This document shows, piece by piece, positions 17,269 through 26,021 of a stretch of 64,000 bases of DNA. The notes beneath the pieces were generated by a model. It made no database searches. It was not told the DNA's origin and saw nothing but the letters and a program-made list of their open reading frames with translations. The DNA is from an uncultured Oscillibacter sp. (GTDB taxonomy: Bacteria; Bacillota; Clostridia; Oscillospirales; Oscillospiraceae). The stretch lies in assembly GCA_902476875.1 (NCBI GenBank), contig CABSFC010000001.1:11413-75412 (forward strand), given 5' to 3'. Numbering within the stretch: position 1 is the first letter of the stretch; each line of letters begins with the position of its first letter. A program made the position numbers and the translations under genes.

Positions 17269-18216
17269 TTACAGATCAAATGGATCGCGTTTTTCCGCGA
17301 CTCTCAATTTCGCGCTGCGGGCCCGGGGGTTGTCCGCCAGCTCCGCCTCGCCGGAGACGACGGGCTTCCGGGTCAGCACCCTGATCTTCGGCTTCTTGCC
17401 ACACACGCACACCGGAAACTCCGGCGGACAGGTACAGCCCTTTGCCATGTCCTGCATCGCCCGCTTGACGATGCGGTCCTCCAGCGAGTGGAAGGTGATC
17501 ACCGCCAGCCGTCCGCCGGGGTTCAGGTTGTCCACCGCCGCCGTCAGCATGGGCGGCAGGGCGTCCAGCTCGCCGTTGACGGCGATGCGGATGGCCTGAA
17601 AGCTCCGCTTGGCGGGGTGCTGCTTCTCCCGCAGGGCCGCCGGGGGCATCGCCCCCCTGATGATATCCACCAGCTCCAGGGTGGTCGCAACCGGCGCGGT
17701 CTCCCGCGCCCGGACAATGGCTTTCGCAATGGCGGGGGCGTAGCGCTCCTCGCCGTATTCGTACAGGATGCGCCGCAGCTCCTCGTAGGGCCAGGTGTTG
17801 ACCACCTCCCGGGCCGTCAGGGGCGCGGAGGTATCCATCCGCATGTCCAGCGGGGCGTCCCGCGTGTAGGAGAAGCCCCGGGAGGCGTCGTCCAGCTGAG
17901 GCGAGGACACGCCCAGGTCGAACAGCATCCCGTCGACGCCGGAGGTGCCTGCCTGACGCAGGACGCCGTCCAGCTCCGAGAAATTTCCGTGAACCAGCGT
18001 CACCCGGTCCACCCATGGCGCCAGACGCTCCCTGGCCGCGTCGATGGCCGCCATGTCGCGGTCGATACAGATGAGCCTGCCGGTGGTCAGCCTTTGGGCG
18101 ATCTCTCTGGAGTGCCCCGCGCGGCCCAGCGTACCGTCCACATACACCCCGTCGGGGCGGATGTGCAGTGCTTCGATGCACTCGTTCAATAAAACAGGCT
18201 TGTGGGTGTACTCCAT
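17269..18216 (-). CDS. rsmH: 16S rRNA (cytosine-1402-N4)-methyltransferase RsmH
   Basis: Methylates C1402 in the 16S decoding centre using SAM. It has 315 residues, the N-terminal HKPVLLNECIEAL motif, the SAM loop VDGTLGRAGHS near residue 28 and the family segment FDLGVSSPQLDDASRGFSY. It starts 6 bases after the mraZ stop, as in most dcw clusters. Confidence 0.96.
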   Translation of the reverse strand: MEYTHKPVLLNECIEALHIRPDGVYVDGTLGRAGHSREIAQRLTTGRLICIDRDMAAIDAARERLAPWVDRVTLVHGNFSELDGVLRQAGTSGVDGMLFDLGVSSPQLDDASRGFSYTRDAPLDMRMDTSAPLTAREVVNTWPYEELRRILYEYGEERYAPAIAKAIVRARETAPVATTLELVDIIRGAMPPAALREKQHPAKRSFQAIRIAVNGELDALPPMLTAAVDNLNPGGRLAVITFHSLEDRIVKRAMQDMAKGCTCPPEFPVCVCGKKPKIRVLTRKPVVSGEAELADNPRARSAKLRVAEKRDPFDL

Positions 18217-18222
18217 AGGCGC

Positions 18223-18666
18223 TTACCCACGGCTGCGGCGGGCGCGGGCCAGGGCGTCCATGGCGGCTGCCATGTCGTCGTCCTCCAGCATCCGCCGCTC
18301 CCGCTCTTCCCAGGTCTTCTCGTCCCAGATCTCCGCGAAGGAGTTCAGGCCCACGATGGTGGCGGTCTTTTTCAGGCCCGCGTGCCTGCGCAATCCGGCG
18401 GGGATCAGCACCCGGCCCTGGGCGTCCGGCTCGCACTGGACGGCGTTGGCGTACAGCAGCGTCAGCGCCCGCATCTCGGTGTAGCTCAGATCGTCCATCT
18501 CCTCGGACATCTGCTCCCACCTGGCCTGGGGGTAGATGGTCAGGCAGTGCTCGGCGCCGATGGTGATGAAAAAGGTGTCCCCCAGCGCCTCACGCATGGT
18601 GGAGGGAATGACCAGACGGCCCTTGGCGTCGATACTGTTATTGGATTTGCCCATCAGTCTCGCCAC
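18223..18666 (-). CDS. mraZ: Transcriptional regulator MraZ
   Basis: First gene of the dcw cluster, an AbrB-fold DNA-binding protein of 147 residues with two SpoVT-AbrB-like halves. The signature [13 protein letters not shown] lies near residue 14 and its repeat [13 protein letters not shown] near residue 84. MraZ usually represses its own operon by binding TGGG-type repeats in the promoter region, which are present at 18726-18749. The start is a GTG at 18666; an ATG four codons in is also possible. Confidence 0.94.
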   Translation of the reverse strand: MARLMGKSNNSIDAKGRLVIPSTMREALGDTFFITIGAEHCLTIYPQARWEQMSEEMDDLSYTEMRALTLLYANAVQCEPDAQGRVLIPAGLRRHAGLKKTATIVGLNSFAEIWDEKTWEERERRMLEDDDMAAAMDALARARRSRG

Positions 18667-18725
18667 AGGCGCCGCCCCCTTTCCCCGCTTTTTGGGTCCG
18701 GATGGGGAAAGTTTGGCACTGGTTT

Positions 18726-18749
18726 ACCCAAAGCCCCCACTTTTCCCCA
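18726..18749 (-). promoter_or_regulatory. Probable MraZ-binding repeats
   Basis: Minus-strand TGGGG, TGGGG and TGGGT (18749-18745, 18739-18735, 18730-18726) are spaced 10 and 9 bases apart, as MraZ boxes are in other bacteria, just downstream of the expected transcription start of mraZ. Confidence 0.65.
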
Positions 18750-18761
18750 CCATCAATTTTG

Positions 18762-18790
18762 AGTATAAGCAAAGATTGCGGGAATTGCAA
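18762..18790 (-). promoter_or_regulatory. Promoter of the mraZ/dcw operon
   Basis: Minus-strand TTGCAA (18790-18785) and TATACT (18767-18762) with a 17-base spacer, directly upstream of the MraZ repeats. Confidence 0.65.
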
Positions 18791-18907
18791 GGATTTTTTT
18801 CCGACAAGAAACAGGCAAATTTCTCCGTTTTTCCTCTTTTTTAACCAAAAATAGCCAAAATAAAACGGGCGTTCGATTATTTTGCGGTTGGTTGACGTAA
18901 AATTGAA

Positions 18908-18945
18908 AACCGTCCTCAGCACAACATCTTGTGCCGAAGACGGTT
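18908..18945 (-). terminator. Terminator of the coaD operon
   Basis: A long stem with two single mismatches: AACCGTC and GCACAA arms, loop CATC, followed on the minus strand by a T-rich stretch. It lies in the AT-rich gap 18667-19084, which otherwise holds only the mraZ promoter. Confidence 0.75.
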
Positions 18946-19084
18946 CTTTTGCGGAGCAAAGCCCAAAATCTTGAAATTGTTGAAAAAGTTTCAGCAATTT
19001 TTTCGTCGTTTTTTACAAAATTTTAGCGATTATGGTCTACCAGAGCGGTCGCCACCGGAGACTGTGGAAATTCCGCGGGCCGGA

Positions 19085-19612
19085 TCAGTTGCCTCCCGCG
19101 GGGGCCTCCGGGTCGTTCTTCCCGTCCAGCTTGTCCCGCTGCTCCTGGATCTTGGCGGCGGAGGCGGTGCGGAAGCGGACGCGGGACTCCTTCACCTCGT
19201 CCAGGGCGGCCTGGACGGCCTCCTCCGTGCGGGCCAGGGCGTCCTCGGCGTACTCGTTGGCCACCTGGTACAGCTTGCGGGAGCGCTCCTCCGCCTGGGC
19301 CACGATCTGGCGGGCCCTCTCCTTGGCGGCGTACAGCACCTCGCTGTCGGAGACCTTGGTCTTGGCCTCCAGCTCCGCCTGGCGCATCATGCGGTCCACG
19401 TCCCGCTTGGCCTCGTCCACGAACTTGTCCCGGGCGGCCAGCAGCTCCTGGGCGCGCTTGATCTCCACAGGCAGCTGGGCCCGCAGCTCGTCCAGCAGGT
19501 CCAGCATCTCGTCCCGGTCCACAACGCTCATGTTGGGCTTCAGTGCGGGGGCTTTGGCGTCCTCGATCTTCTCATACAGCATATCGATCAAACGGTTGAT
19601 GTCATTCGCCAT
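19085..19612 (-). CDS. Coiled-coil protein of unknown function
   Basis: A cytoplasmic protein of 175 residues with no membrane segment. From about residue 45 to 160 it is a continuous charged helix rich in Ala, Glu, Lys and Arg, a coiled coil resembling DivIVA-type proteins or V-ATPase peripheral stalks. I do not recognise a catalytic motif. The C-terminus is Pro/Gly-rich. It begins 4 bases after coaD and shares its terminator, so the two are cotranscribed. A role as scaffold near the division site is possible but is inference only. Confidence 0.75.
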   Translation of the reverse strand: MANDINRLIDMLYEKIEDAKAPALKPNMSVVDRDEMLDLLDELRAQLPVEIKRAQELLAARDKFVDEAKRDVDRMMRQAELEAKTKVSDSEVLYAAKERARQIVAQAEERSRKLYQVANEYAEDALARTEEAVQAALDEVKESRVRFRTASAAKIQEQRDKLDGKNDPEAPAGGN

Positions 19613-19616
19613 GGCT

Positions 19617-20108
19617 TTATCCTTCCTTCTTCTTGATCATGTCCCGCACCAAGGGGATTATGGACGGCGGCAGGTACTGCTCCAGGGGCTGGCGGTAGCG
19701 GATCATCTCCCGGGCCATGGAGGAGCTGAAGTGCTGGTACGCCGCGCTGGCGGGCAGCAGCATGGTCTCCAGCCCCGGGTGGATATTGCGGTTGATCATG
19801 GCCATCTGGTACTCCACGTCAAAGTCCGTCACGTTCCGCACGCCCCGGACGATGGCGTCCGCCCCGTGGGCCGCGGCGTAGTCCGCCAGCAGGCCCGGCC
19901 ACAGCTCCGCCTCCACATGGGGCATGTCCGCCACGGCGGTCTTCACCAGCCGGAGTTTCTCCTCCGGGGTGAACATCTGGTTCTTTTTCTCCGCGTTGGG
20001 GCTGACGCACACCCAAACCTTGTCAAAGCAGGTCGCTGCCCGCCGGATGATATCCAAATGCCCCAGGGTGATGGGGTCAAAACTGCCGGAGCAGATAGCT
20101 GTTCTCAT
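19617..20108 (-). CDS. coaD: Phosphopantetheine adenylyltransferase CoaD
   Basis: Transfers AMP from ATP to 4'-phosphopantetheine, the penultimate step of coenzyme A synthesis. The 163-residue protein is of normal length and has the nucleotidyltransferase motif GSFDPITLGHLDII at the N-terminus and RGVRNVTDFDVEYQMA near residue 88. It overlaps the rsmD stop by 4 bases; the rsmD-coaD pair is very common in Firmicutes. Confidence 0.96.
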   Translation of the reverse strand: MRTAICSGSFDPITLGHLDIIRRAATCFDKVWVCVSPNAEKKNQMFTPEEKLRLVKTAVADMPHVEAELWPGLLADYAAAHGADAIVRGVRNVTDFDVEYQMAMINRNIHPGLETMLLPASAAYQHFSSSMAREMIRYRQPLEQYLPPSIIPLVRDMIKKKEG

Positions 20109-20677
20109 AGGGTCGATTCCTCGTTCTCTTCATTTCCGCCCCGGCGGTAGACGGTCAGGCCGATCTTTCCGTAGCGGTAGGTCCTGTGGAGCCGGTAGGG
20201 CGGCTCCAGGGCGGGCAGATCCCTGCCCGCGGGGTGTTCCGCCACAATTATACCATGCCTTTCCAGAATGTCAAACCTTGCGATATGGGCGATGGCCGGT
20301 TCCAGCAGGCCCGCAGCGTAGGGCGGGTCCAGCAGGATGATGTCGAACTTCTCCCCCAGGGACTCCAGATACTCCATGGAGTCCCCCGCCACCACCCGGG
20401 CCCGGTCCTGCAGGTCCGTGGTCTTCAGATTTTCGCGGATGAGCTTCACCGCGTCGGCCCGCCGGTCCACGAACACGGCGGAGGCCGCGCCCCGGCTGAG
20501 ACACTCGATGCCCAGCTGTCCCGTGCCGGCGAACAGGTCCAGGACCCGGCGCCCCTCCAGGTCGAACTGGAGGATGTTGAACATGCCCTCCTTCACCCGG
20601 TCGGTGGTGGGGCGGGTCTCCATCCCCTCCAGCTCCCCCAGCCGGCGCCCCCGGGCGGAGCCTGTGATCACGCGCAT
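20105..20677 (-). CDS. rsmD: 16S rRNA (guanine-966-N2)-methyltransferase RsmD
   Basis: A Rossmann-fold SAM methyltransferase of 190 residues with N-terminal MRVITGSARGRRL, SAM loop VLDLFAGTGQLGIECLSRGA and the N2-guanine methyltransferase motif LLDPPY. The ATG at 20677 follows AAGGAGAGA; an ATG seven codons further out lies before that ribosome site and is not used. Confidence 0.94.
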   Translation of the reverse strand: MRVITGSARGRRLGELEGMETRPTTDRVKEGMFNILQFDLEGRRVLDLFAGTGQLGIECLSRGAASAVFVDRRADAVKLIRENLKTTDLQDRARVVAGDSMEYLESLGEKFDIILLDPPYAAGLLEPAIAHIARFDILERHGIIVAEHPAGRDLPALEPPYRLHRTYRYGKIGLTVYRRGGNEENEESTL

Positions 20678-20766
20678 GGCGGTCTCTCCTTTTTTCATGG
20701 ACTGTTTTGTTTTATTTTACGGCAAACTTCTCCGGTTTTCAATAGGAACGCTCTTCTTTTTGGGAC

Positions 20767-20795
20767 TTGTACTTTAGAAAAGAATCGTATATAAT
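20767..20795 (+). promoter_or_regulatory. Promoter of the Asp23-YloV operon
   Basis: TTGTAC and TATAAT separated by 17 bases, about 70 bases before the start at 20864. Confidence 0.75.
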
Positions 20796-20863
20796 AAACT
20801 TCTAAAAGTACGGACACCAGGGGCCGCGGGCCCTGACAATACCTGGAAAGAAAGGACGTTCTC

Positions 20864-21214
20864 ATGATTCAATTCAAGTCAGATCAGGGTGAGATCTCCG
20901 TCAGCAGCGCCGTCTTCTCCAACATCACCGGCATGGCCGCCACCAACTGCTTCGGCGTCAAGGGCATGGCGTACCGCTCCATGACCGACGGTCTGGTCCA
21001 CCTGCTGCGCCGGGAGGCCATGAGCAAGGGCGTCAGCATCACATACCACGACGACAACTCTATCTCCATCGAGCTCCACATCATCGTGGAGAACGGCGTC
21101 AACATCCCCGCCGTGTGCCGCTCCATCATGAACGAGGTGCGCTATGTGGTGACCAGGAATACCGGCGTACCCGTCAAGGCTGTGGACGTGTGCGTCGATT
21201 CCATGACCCTGTGA
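20864..21214 (+). CDS. Asp23/Gls24 family protein (YloU type)
   Basis: A 116-residue alkaline-shock/Gls24-type protein; the central ITGMAATNCFGVKGMAYR region and the C-terminal VVTRNTGVPVKAVDVCVDSM segment fit the family. Its biochemical role is not settled. It lies 16 bases before the YloV-type gene, a pairing (yloU-yloV) conserved through Firmicutes next to ribosomal-protein and phospholipid genes. Confidence 0.88.
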   Translation: MIQFKSDQGEISVSSAVFSNITGMAATNCFGVKGMAYRSMTDGLVHLLRREAMSKGVSITYHDDNSISIELHIIVENGVNIPAVCRSIMNEVRYVVTRNTGVPVKAVDVCVDSMTL

Positions 21215-21230
21215 GGGAGGAGCAGAACGA

Positions 21231-22925
21231 ATGAACGAACAAATCACCGGCGCCCTGTTCAAGCAGATGGTGCTGCACGGCGCCGCCGCCATCACCGCCC
21301 AGAAGCAGGCCATCAACGACCTGAACGTGTTCCCCGTCCCCGACGGCGACACCGGCACCAACATGTCCATGACCATCGGCACCGCCGTGGCGGAGCTGCG
21401 CAAGAACGCCCCCGCCACCGTGTCCAAGGCCGCCGACCTCACCGCCTCCGCCCTGCTGCGGGGCGCCCGGGGCAACTCCGGCGTCATCCTCTCCCTGCTG
21501 TTCCGCGGCCTGTCCAAGGGCCTGAAGGGCAAGGAGACCGCCGACGCGGCCGAGTTCGCCGCCGCCATGCAGGATGGCGTCTCCGCCGCCTATAAGGCCG
21601 TCATGAAGCCCGCCGAGGGCACTGTCCTGACCGTCTCCCGCCTGGCCGCCAAGCGGGCCGTGGACGTGGCCGCGGAGGGGGAGACCGATCTGGAAAAGGT
21701 TCTGGAGGAGGCCCTGAAGGAGGGCTATGACGCCCTGGCCCAGACCACCGACATGAACCCCGTGCTGAAAAAGGCCGGCGTTGTGGACGCCGGCGGCAAG
21801 GGCTACCTCCTGATCCTGGAGGGCATGCTGGCCGAGATGCGGGGCGAACCCATGCCGGAGGTCGCTGAGAGCGCCCAGACGCAGGAGAAGGCGGACTTCG
21901 CCGCCCTGGGCGAGGAGGACATCACCTTCACCTTCGACACCGTGTTCATCGTCCGCAAGACCGTGAACAAGCCGCTGGAGCCCTTCCGGGCGTATCTCAG
22001 CAGCATCGGCGACAGCCTGGTCATCGGCGAGGACGACGAGGCTTTCAAGGTCCACGTCCACACCGACATCCCCGGCGCCGCCCTGACCGAGGCCCAGAAG
22101 TACGGCACCCTGGAGCTGGCGAAGATCGAGAACATGCGCACCCAGGCGGAGGACCTGGCCGCCGGCCGGAAGGCCCAGAGCACCGACGATCTGGACGCCG
22201 TGGAGGAGGCGCTGGAGCGCGGCGAGGCCGCGAAGGAGCCCGCCCACGTGGTGGCCGCGCCGGAGAAGAAGTACGGCTTCCTGGCGGTCTGCGCCGGAGA
22301 GGGCCTTGCGGCGGTGTTCCGCGACCTGGGCGCCGACGGCGTGGTGTCCGGCGGACAGACCATGAACCCCTCCACGGAGAGCATCCTGGCGGGCGTGGAC
22401 GCCATCCCCGCCGAGACCGTGTTCGTCCTGCCCAACAACGGCAACATCATCATGGCCGCCCAGCAGTGCGGCGCGCTGACGGAGAAAAACGTGGTGGTTA
22501 TTCCCACCAAGACCGTGCCCCAGGGCATCACCGCCATGATGAATGTGGACTTTGAGGCCCCCGACGCGGAGACCATCACCCAGGCCATGACGGAGGTCCT
22601 GCCCACCGTCACCACCGCCCAGATCACCTATGCCGCCCGGGACTCCGATTTCGACGGCTTCGACATCAAGGAGGGCGATTACCTGGCGCTGGAGGAGGGC
22701 AAGCTCTTCGGCACCGACGGCTCTTTGGACGCGCTGCTCACAAAGCTGGCGGCGGACGCCGTGGAGAAATCGGCCAGCTTTATCTCCCTGTACTTCGGCG
22801 AGGACGTGTCCGAGGAGGACGCCCAGCGGGCGGGGCAGGTCTTTGAAAGCGCCTGTCCCGACGCGGAAGTGGTCGTCCTCTCCGGCGGGCAGCCTGTTTA
22901 CTACTATATCATTTCCATGGAATAA
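21231..22925 (+). CDS. fakA: YloV/FakA-type DAK2-domain kinase
   Basis: A 564-residue protein with an N-terminal DhaL/DAK2 domain (INDLNVFPVPDGDTGTNMSMT, the Mg-ATP-binding aspartates) and a C-terminal DegV-like domain. In Staphylococcus, FakA phosphorylates exogenous fatty acids bound to FakB proteins, feeding phospholipid synthesis. The domain order and length match. Which FakB partner is used cannot be seen here. Its promoter is shared with the Asp23 gene and a strong terminator follows. Confidence 0.88.
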   Translation: MNEQITGALFKQMVLHGAAAITAQKQAINDLNVFPVPDGDTGTNMSMTIGTAVAELRKNAPATVSKAADLTASALLRGARGNSGVILSLLFRGLSKGLKGKETADAAEFAAAMQDGVSAAYKAVMKPAEGTVLTVSRLAAKRAVDVAAEGETDLEKVLEEALKEGYDALAQTTDMNPVLKKAGVVDAGGKGYLLILEGMLAEMRGEPMPEVAESAQTQEKADFAALGEEDITFTFDTVFIVRKTVNKPLEPFRAYLSSIGDSLVIGEDDEAFKVHVHTDIPGAALTEAQKYGTLELAKIENMRTQAEDLAAGRKAQSTDDLDAVEEALERGEAAKEPAHVVAAPEKKYGFLAVCAGEGLAAVFRDLGADGVVSGGQTMNPSTESILAGVDAIPAETVFVLPNNGNIIMAAQQCGALTEKNVVVIPTKTVPQGITAMMNVDFEAPDAETITQAMTEVLPTVTTAQITYAARDSDFDGFDIKEGDYLALEEGKLFGTDGSLDALLTKLAADAVEKSASFISLYFGEDVSEEDAQRAGQVFESACPDAEVVVLSGGQPVYYYIISME

Positions 22926-22938
22926 CGCCGCGTTGCGC

Positions 22939-22975
22939 ACAGGGTCCGGACCGGGAGGTCCGGACCCTGTTTTTT
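22939..22975 (+). terminator. Terminator of the YloV operon
   Basis: A perfect 14-bp stem (ACAGGGTCCGGACC, loop GGGA) followed by six T residues. Confidence 0.9.
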
Positions 22976-23073
22976 CGCCGCCACGCCTGAGGCAGGCGGC
23001 GCGGCCGGGGCGCTCCGCAAAAGAACCGCCCGCATAGCGCCGCGAAAGCCCTGATGACAACGCCCCGCCGGGG

Positions 23074-23105
23074 CAAAAAACAGCCGGCCCCTCCGGACCG
23101 GCTGT
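23074..23105 (-). terminator. Terminator of the HD-domain gene
   Basis: ACAGCCGG and CCGGCTGT arms around a 10-base loop, with six T residues downstream on the minus strand. Confidence 0.75.
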
Positions 23106-23120
23106 CTCCTGTTTACAGCT

Positions 23121-23702
23121 TTACAGCGTCTCCATCTCCGCGTTCACGGACGCCTCGCAGCTCCGCATCGCCAGAATGGTCTTCTCCATCAGCTCCTCCA
23201 GCGTCCAGCCCAGGCGCTCCGCGCCGTCCTTGATGACGTCCCGGGAGCAGCCGGCGGCGAACTTCTTGTCCTTGAACTTCTTCTTCAGGGAGCTGACCTC
23301 CATGTCCTGACAGCTCTTGCTGGGCCGCATCCGGGCCGCCGCGCCGATCAGGCCCGTCAGCTCGTCCGCCGCGAAAAGGACCTTCTCCATCTCGTGCGTC
23401 GGCTCCACGTCGCAGCAGATGCCGTAGCCATGGCTGCACACCGCGTGGATCAGCTCCTCGCCGCAGCCGATCTCCGCCAGCAGCTCCGGGGCCTTGACGC
23501 AGTGCTGCTCCGGCCATTGCTCAAAGTCCACGTCGTGGAGCAGGCCCACCGTGGCCCAGAAGTCCGCGTCCTCGCCATGGCCCAGCTCGTTTGCGTACCA
23601 GCGCATGGTCCCCTCCACCGTCAGGGCGTGCTGGATGTGGAAGGGCTCGCTGTTGTACTTTTTCAGCAGCCCCAGGGCCGCCTCTCTCTCAGGACAATTC
23701 AT
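23121..23702 (-). CDS. HD-domain hydrolase
   Basis: A 193-residue HD-superfamily protein, likely a metal-dependent phosphohydrolase. Visible ligands are His in FHIQHALTVEG, HD in GLLHDVDFEQW and further His in AVCSHGYG, with Asp in AADELTGLI. This short single-domain type is widespread in Clostridia and its substrate is unknown. The ATG at 23702 has AAAGGAGAG upstream; an earlier in-frame ATG has none. Confidence 0.8.
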   Translation of the reverse strand: MNCPEREAALGLLKKYNSEPFHIQHALTVEGTMRWYANELGHGEDADFWATVGLLHDVDFEQWPEQHCVKAPELLAEIGCGEELIHAVCSHGYGICCDVEPTHEMEKVLFAADELTGLIGAAARMRPSKSCQDMEVSSLKKKFKDKKFAAGCSRDVIKDGAERLGWTLEELMEKTILAMRSCEASVNAEMETL

Positions 23703-23719
23703 GATACTTCTCTCCTTTA

Positions 23720-24400
23720 TCAAACTTCCCCGGGCTCGGGGTCACCGTCCAGGGTGACAAAATAATCGTAATAGGGCAGCAGGAACGCATACCCCCGCTT
23801 CAGCCGGTCCACGAGATCCCGCGAAAACAGCTCCTCCGTCAGCTTGTCCCCGTGGCAGATGGAGAAGGACTTCATCTGATACCAGGGCTTCAGAATGTCG
23901 GAGGGCGCCTGACTCCGGGGCTTTTTATAGTCCCGGGTGTCCAGCGCGAACTCCCGCTGCCGGTTCAGCTTTCTTGTCAGCTTTTCCATGGCGGCGGGGT
24001 CCCGGTCGATGCGGGCCCGGAGCTTGGCCATGGTGACGGGCCTGGGCATCCAGTAGCCCATGCCATAGCTCCAGTTGTCCGGCGCCAGCTCGAACCAGAA
24101 GGTGGGCCTGGACGTCCACTGCTCCCCGGGCCGCTCCACGCTGAGCCAGAGATGATCCTTATAGGGCCCGCGGCCGTGGAGCCGCCGGGCGTCCCGGTAA
24201 ATGCGGCTCACCTTGCCGATCAGGCCGTAGTCCGGGCGCTTCTCCCGGATGAATTCGTAGATCTCGTCGTTCAGCTCCCGCATGGGCTGATAGAGCTGGG
24301 TCAGGTAGATATCCTTGTGGGCCTCGAACCAGGGCTTTTCGTTGTTGAAGCGGATGCCCCACATGAAATCCACGGTCTCGTCTGTAAATCCGGTAAACAT
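23720..24400 (-). CDS. DUF2461 domain protein
   Basis: A 226-residue protein of the DUF2461/TIGR02453 family, recognised by the start FTGFTDETVDFMWGIRFNNEKPWFEAHK, the FRIYRDARR-like segment SRIYRDARRLHGRGPYKDHLWL and the later YGMGYWMPRP block. No biochemical role is known. It is 17 bases upstream of the HD gene, probably in one transcript. GGAGG lies ahead of the ATG at 24400. Confidence 0.85.
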   Translation of the reverse strand: MFTGFTDETVDFMWGIRFNNEKPWFEAHKDIYLTQLYQPMRELNDEIYEFIREKRPDYGLIGKVSRIYRDARRLHGRGPYKDHLWLSVERPGEQWTSRPTFWFELAPDNWSYGMGYWMPRPVTMAKLRARIDRDPAAMEKLTRKLNRQREFALDTRDYKKPRSQAPSDILKPWYQMKSFSICHGDKLTEELFSRDLVDRLKRGYAFLLPYYDYFVTLDGDPEPGEV

Positions 24401-24454
24401 GGTCGCCTCCGTGTTTTTTGAATCTATTATAGCACAAGCGTCAAGTCCGGACGG

Positions 24455-24482
24455 CAAAAAAGCCGGGGAGCCCTCCCCGGCT
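24455..24482 (-). terminator. Terminator of the cytidylate-kinase-like gene
   Basis: AGCCGGGG and CCCCGGCT arms with a short loop, followed on the minus strand by six T residues. Confidence 0.8.
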
Positions 24483-24493
24483 TTCTCGCTATT

Positions 24494-25093
24494 TTACGCC
24501 CCGGCCCGGGCCGCGTCCACGATGAGCTTGACGCACAGGTCGTCGCCCAGGGCGCCGCTGTCCAGGGACAGATCGTAGTTGTGGCAGTCGCCCCACCGCT
24601 TGCCGGTGTAGTGGGTGTAATAGGCGCGGCGGCTGGCGTCCTTCCTGGCCATCATCTTCTGCAGCTCTGCGGGGTCCTTGACGCCGGTCATCTCGCTGAG
24701 CCGCGCCGCCCGGTGGAGGTCGTCGGCGTAAATGAAGACGTTCAGCGTCTGGATATCCGTCGCCCGCAGGACCTCGTCGGCGCAGCGCCCCAGAATCACG
24801 CAGGGGCCCGCCTGGGCGAACCGCAGGATGACCACCTGCTGCACGTCGTGGATGGCGTCCTGAGAGTCGGGGAAAAAGGCGCCGCCGGCGCAGATGCTCC
24901 GGAGGAACGCGTTCGTCTTGGAGACGTCCTCCCCCTCCTGCTCCACCAGCTCCGCCTCGTAGCCGCTGGCCTTCACCGTCTCCCGGACGATGTCCTTGTC
25001 GTAGATCTCGATGCCCAGCTCCTGGGCCACCCGCTTGCCGATGGTGTGTCCGCCCGCGCCGTATTCCCGGCTGATGGTAATGACCTTGTTCAT
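24494..25093 (-). CDS. Cytidylate-kinase-like protein
   Basis: A 199-residue P-loop kinase of the cytidylate-kinase-like family (PF13189 type). The N-terminal ISREYGAGGHTIGKRVA replaces a standard Walker A loop, as is usual in this family, and VILGRCADEVL and the Arg-rich lid region (MARKDASRRAYYTHYTGKRWGD seen in part) fit. The true substrate is not known; it is not the main CMP kinase. The ATG at 25093 is used because the family start MNKVITISREYG lies there. Confidence 0.85.
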   Translation of the reverse strand: MNKVITISREYGAGGHTIGKRVAQELGIEIYDKDIVRETVKASGYEAELVEQEGEDVSKTNAFLRSICAGGAFFPDSQDAIHDVQQVVILRFAQAGPCVILGRCADEVLRATDIQTLNVFIYADDLHRAARLSEMTGVKDPAELQKMMARKDASRRAYYTHYTGKRWGDCHNYDLSLDSGALGDDLCVKLIVDAARAGA

Positions 25094-25212
25094 CTTTGCC
25101 CCTCCTGTCCCCCGCGCGCATGGCAGGGGAGTTTGACCGCCGCGCAATAAGCCTTGCTTTCAGCTGTTTTTACCATCATATCACACTCAGCCGCCGGACG
25201 CAACGGAAAATC

Positions 25213-25848
25213 TCAGCCCTGCAGGCTCCGCTCCAGCATCCGCAGCAGCTCTTCGGCCTGGCGGTACGAGCTCTCGCTGAGCTCATTCAGCAGTTTGGCG
25301 AGGCACGGGTCCGTGGTGCCCTCCGCCGCCCGGGCGTAGTTCAGGCCGTTACAGGCCTCGCCGTGATACCGCTCCCGCAGGGCCGCGCACCAGCGGCCAA
25401 CATAGATGCGCTCCGCGCTGATGGCCGGACGGTAGCACTCGCCGGTAATGAGATAGTACACCGCCATCAGGCGTCTGGCGTGGGCGGCCTGGCTCCCCGC
25501 GATCTCCCGCAGCTTCGGCCGCGCCCACGCCGGCGCCTGTCGGGCCAGCGTCAGGAAGTACCGCCGGTCCGACAGCTCCTCCTCGATAAAGCCGGTCAGC
25601 ACCTCCAGCGACTCCGCCGCCGCGCTGCCCATGCAGCAGGGGTTTTGCTCCGCGCCGGGCAGCTGGCTCTCCGGCGTGTCCGGCAGCGCCGGGGCAGCGG
25701 AAATACCGGGCGCCGGGGCTGCGGGCGCCGGGGGCTCCGCGGTGGGGCGGGCGCTGGGATAGGGCTCCAGGGTCGGCGCCACCCGCTGCCAGATGCGGTC
25801 GTACTGCCGGTAGTCGTATGTCTCCGGGGTATGTACAGTTTGCTCCAT
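25213..25848 (-). CDS. Ferritin-like helical protein
   Basis: A 211-residue protein with a Pro/Ala-rich N-terminal region (about 30-65) and a C-terminal bundle of amphipathic helices. Glu-rich stretches (GFIEEELSDRRYFLTLARQ, then GSQAAHARRLMAVYYLITGECY) resemble ferritin-like or rubrerythrin-like domains, but a full set of di-iron ligands is not evident. There is no signal peptide. AAAAGGAGGG precedes the ATG. The element starting at about 25.91 kb is inserted in its upstream region, so its original promoter may be displaced. Confidence 0.65.
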   Translation of the reverse strand: MEQTVHTPETYDYRQYDRIWQRVAPTLEPYPSARPTAEPPAPAAPAPGISAAPALPDTPESQLPGAEQNPCCMGSAAAESLEVLTGFIEEELSDRRYFLTLARQAPAWARPKLREIAGSQAAHARRLMAVYYLITGECYRPAISAERIYVGRWCAALRERYHGEACNGLNYARAAEGTTDPCLAKLLNELSESSYRQAEELLRMLERSLQG

Positions 25849-25911
25849 ACAGGGTCCCTCCTTTTCCCACCAGTCTATGCGGCGGACGGGGGCTTCGTAC
25901 CTGTCCGGACG

Positions 25912-25956
25912 GCAAAAAAACTCCCCCGGGGAATGGCGGGGTGTCATAAGACAGTA
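25912..25956 (+). repeat. Left terminal inverted repeat of the element
   Basis: Shares the blocks GCAAAA, CCCCCGGGGA, TGGCGGG and TAAGACAGTA, in the same order and almost the same spacing, with the inverted copy at 36566-36610. Confidence 0.65.
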
Positions 25957-25995
25957 TTGCGTTAAATTAGCTGAAAACCTTGTGTTTTCAAGGGG

Positions 25996-26021
25996 CGGCG
26001 TGACCTTTCGGGGTCACGCCG
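25996..26021 (-). terminator. Terminator overlapping the recombinase stop codon
   Basis: A 10-bp stem (CGGCGTGACC and complement, 6-base loop). The recombinase TGA stop lies inside the right arm. Confidence 0.65.

Noticed and set aside
21174..23060. A 628-codon minus-strand frame
   Set aside because: Antisense to the YloV-type kinase, whose motifs are clear on the plus strand.
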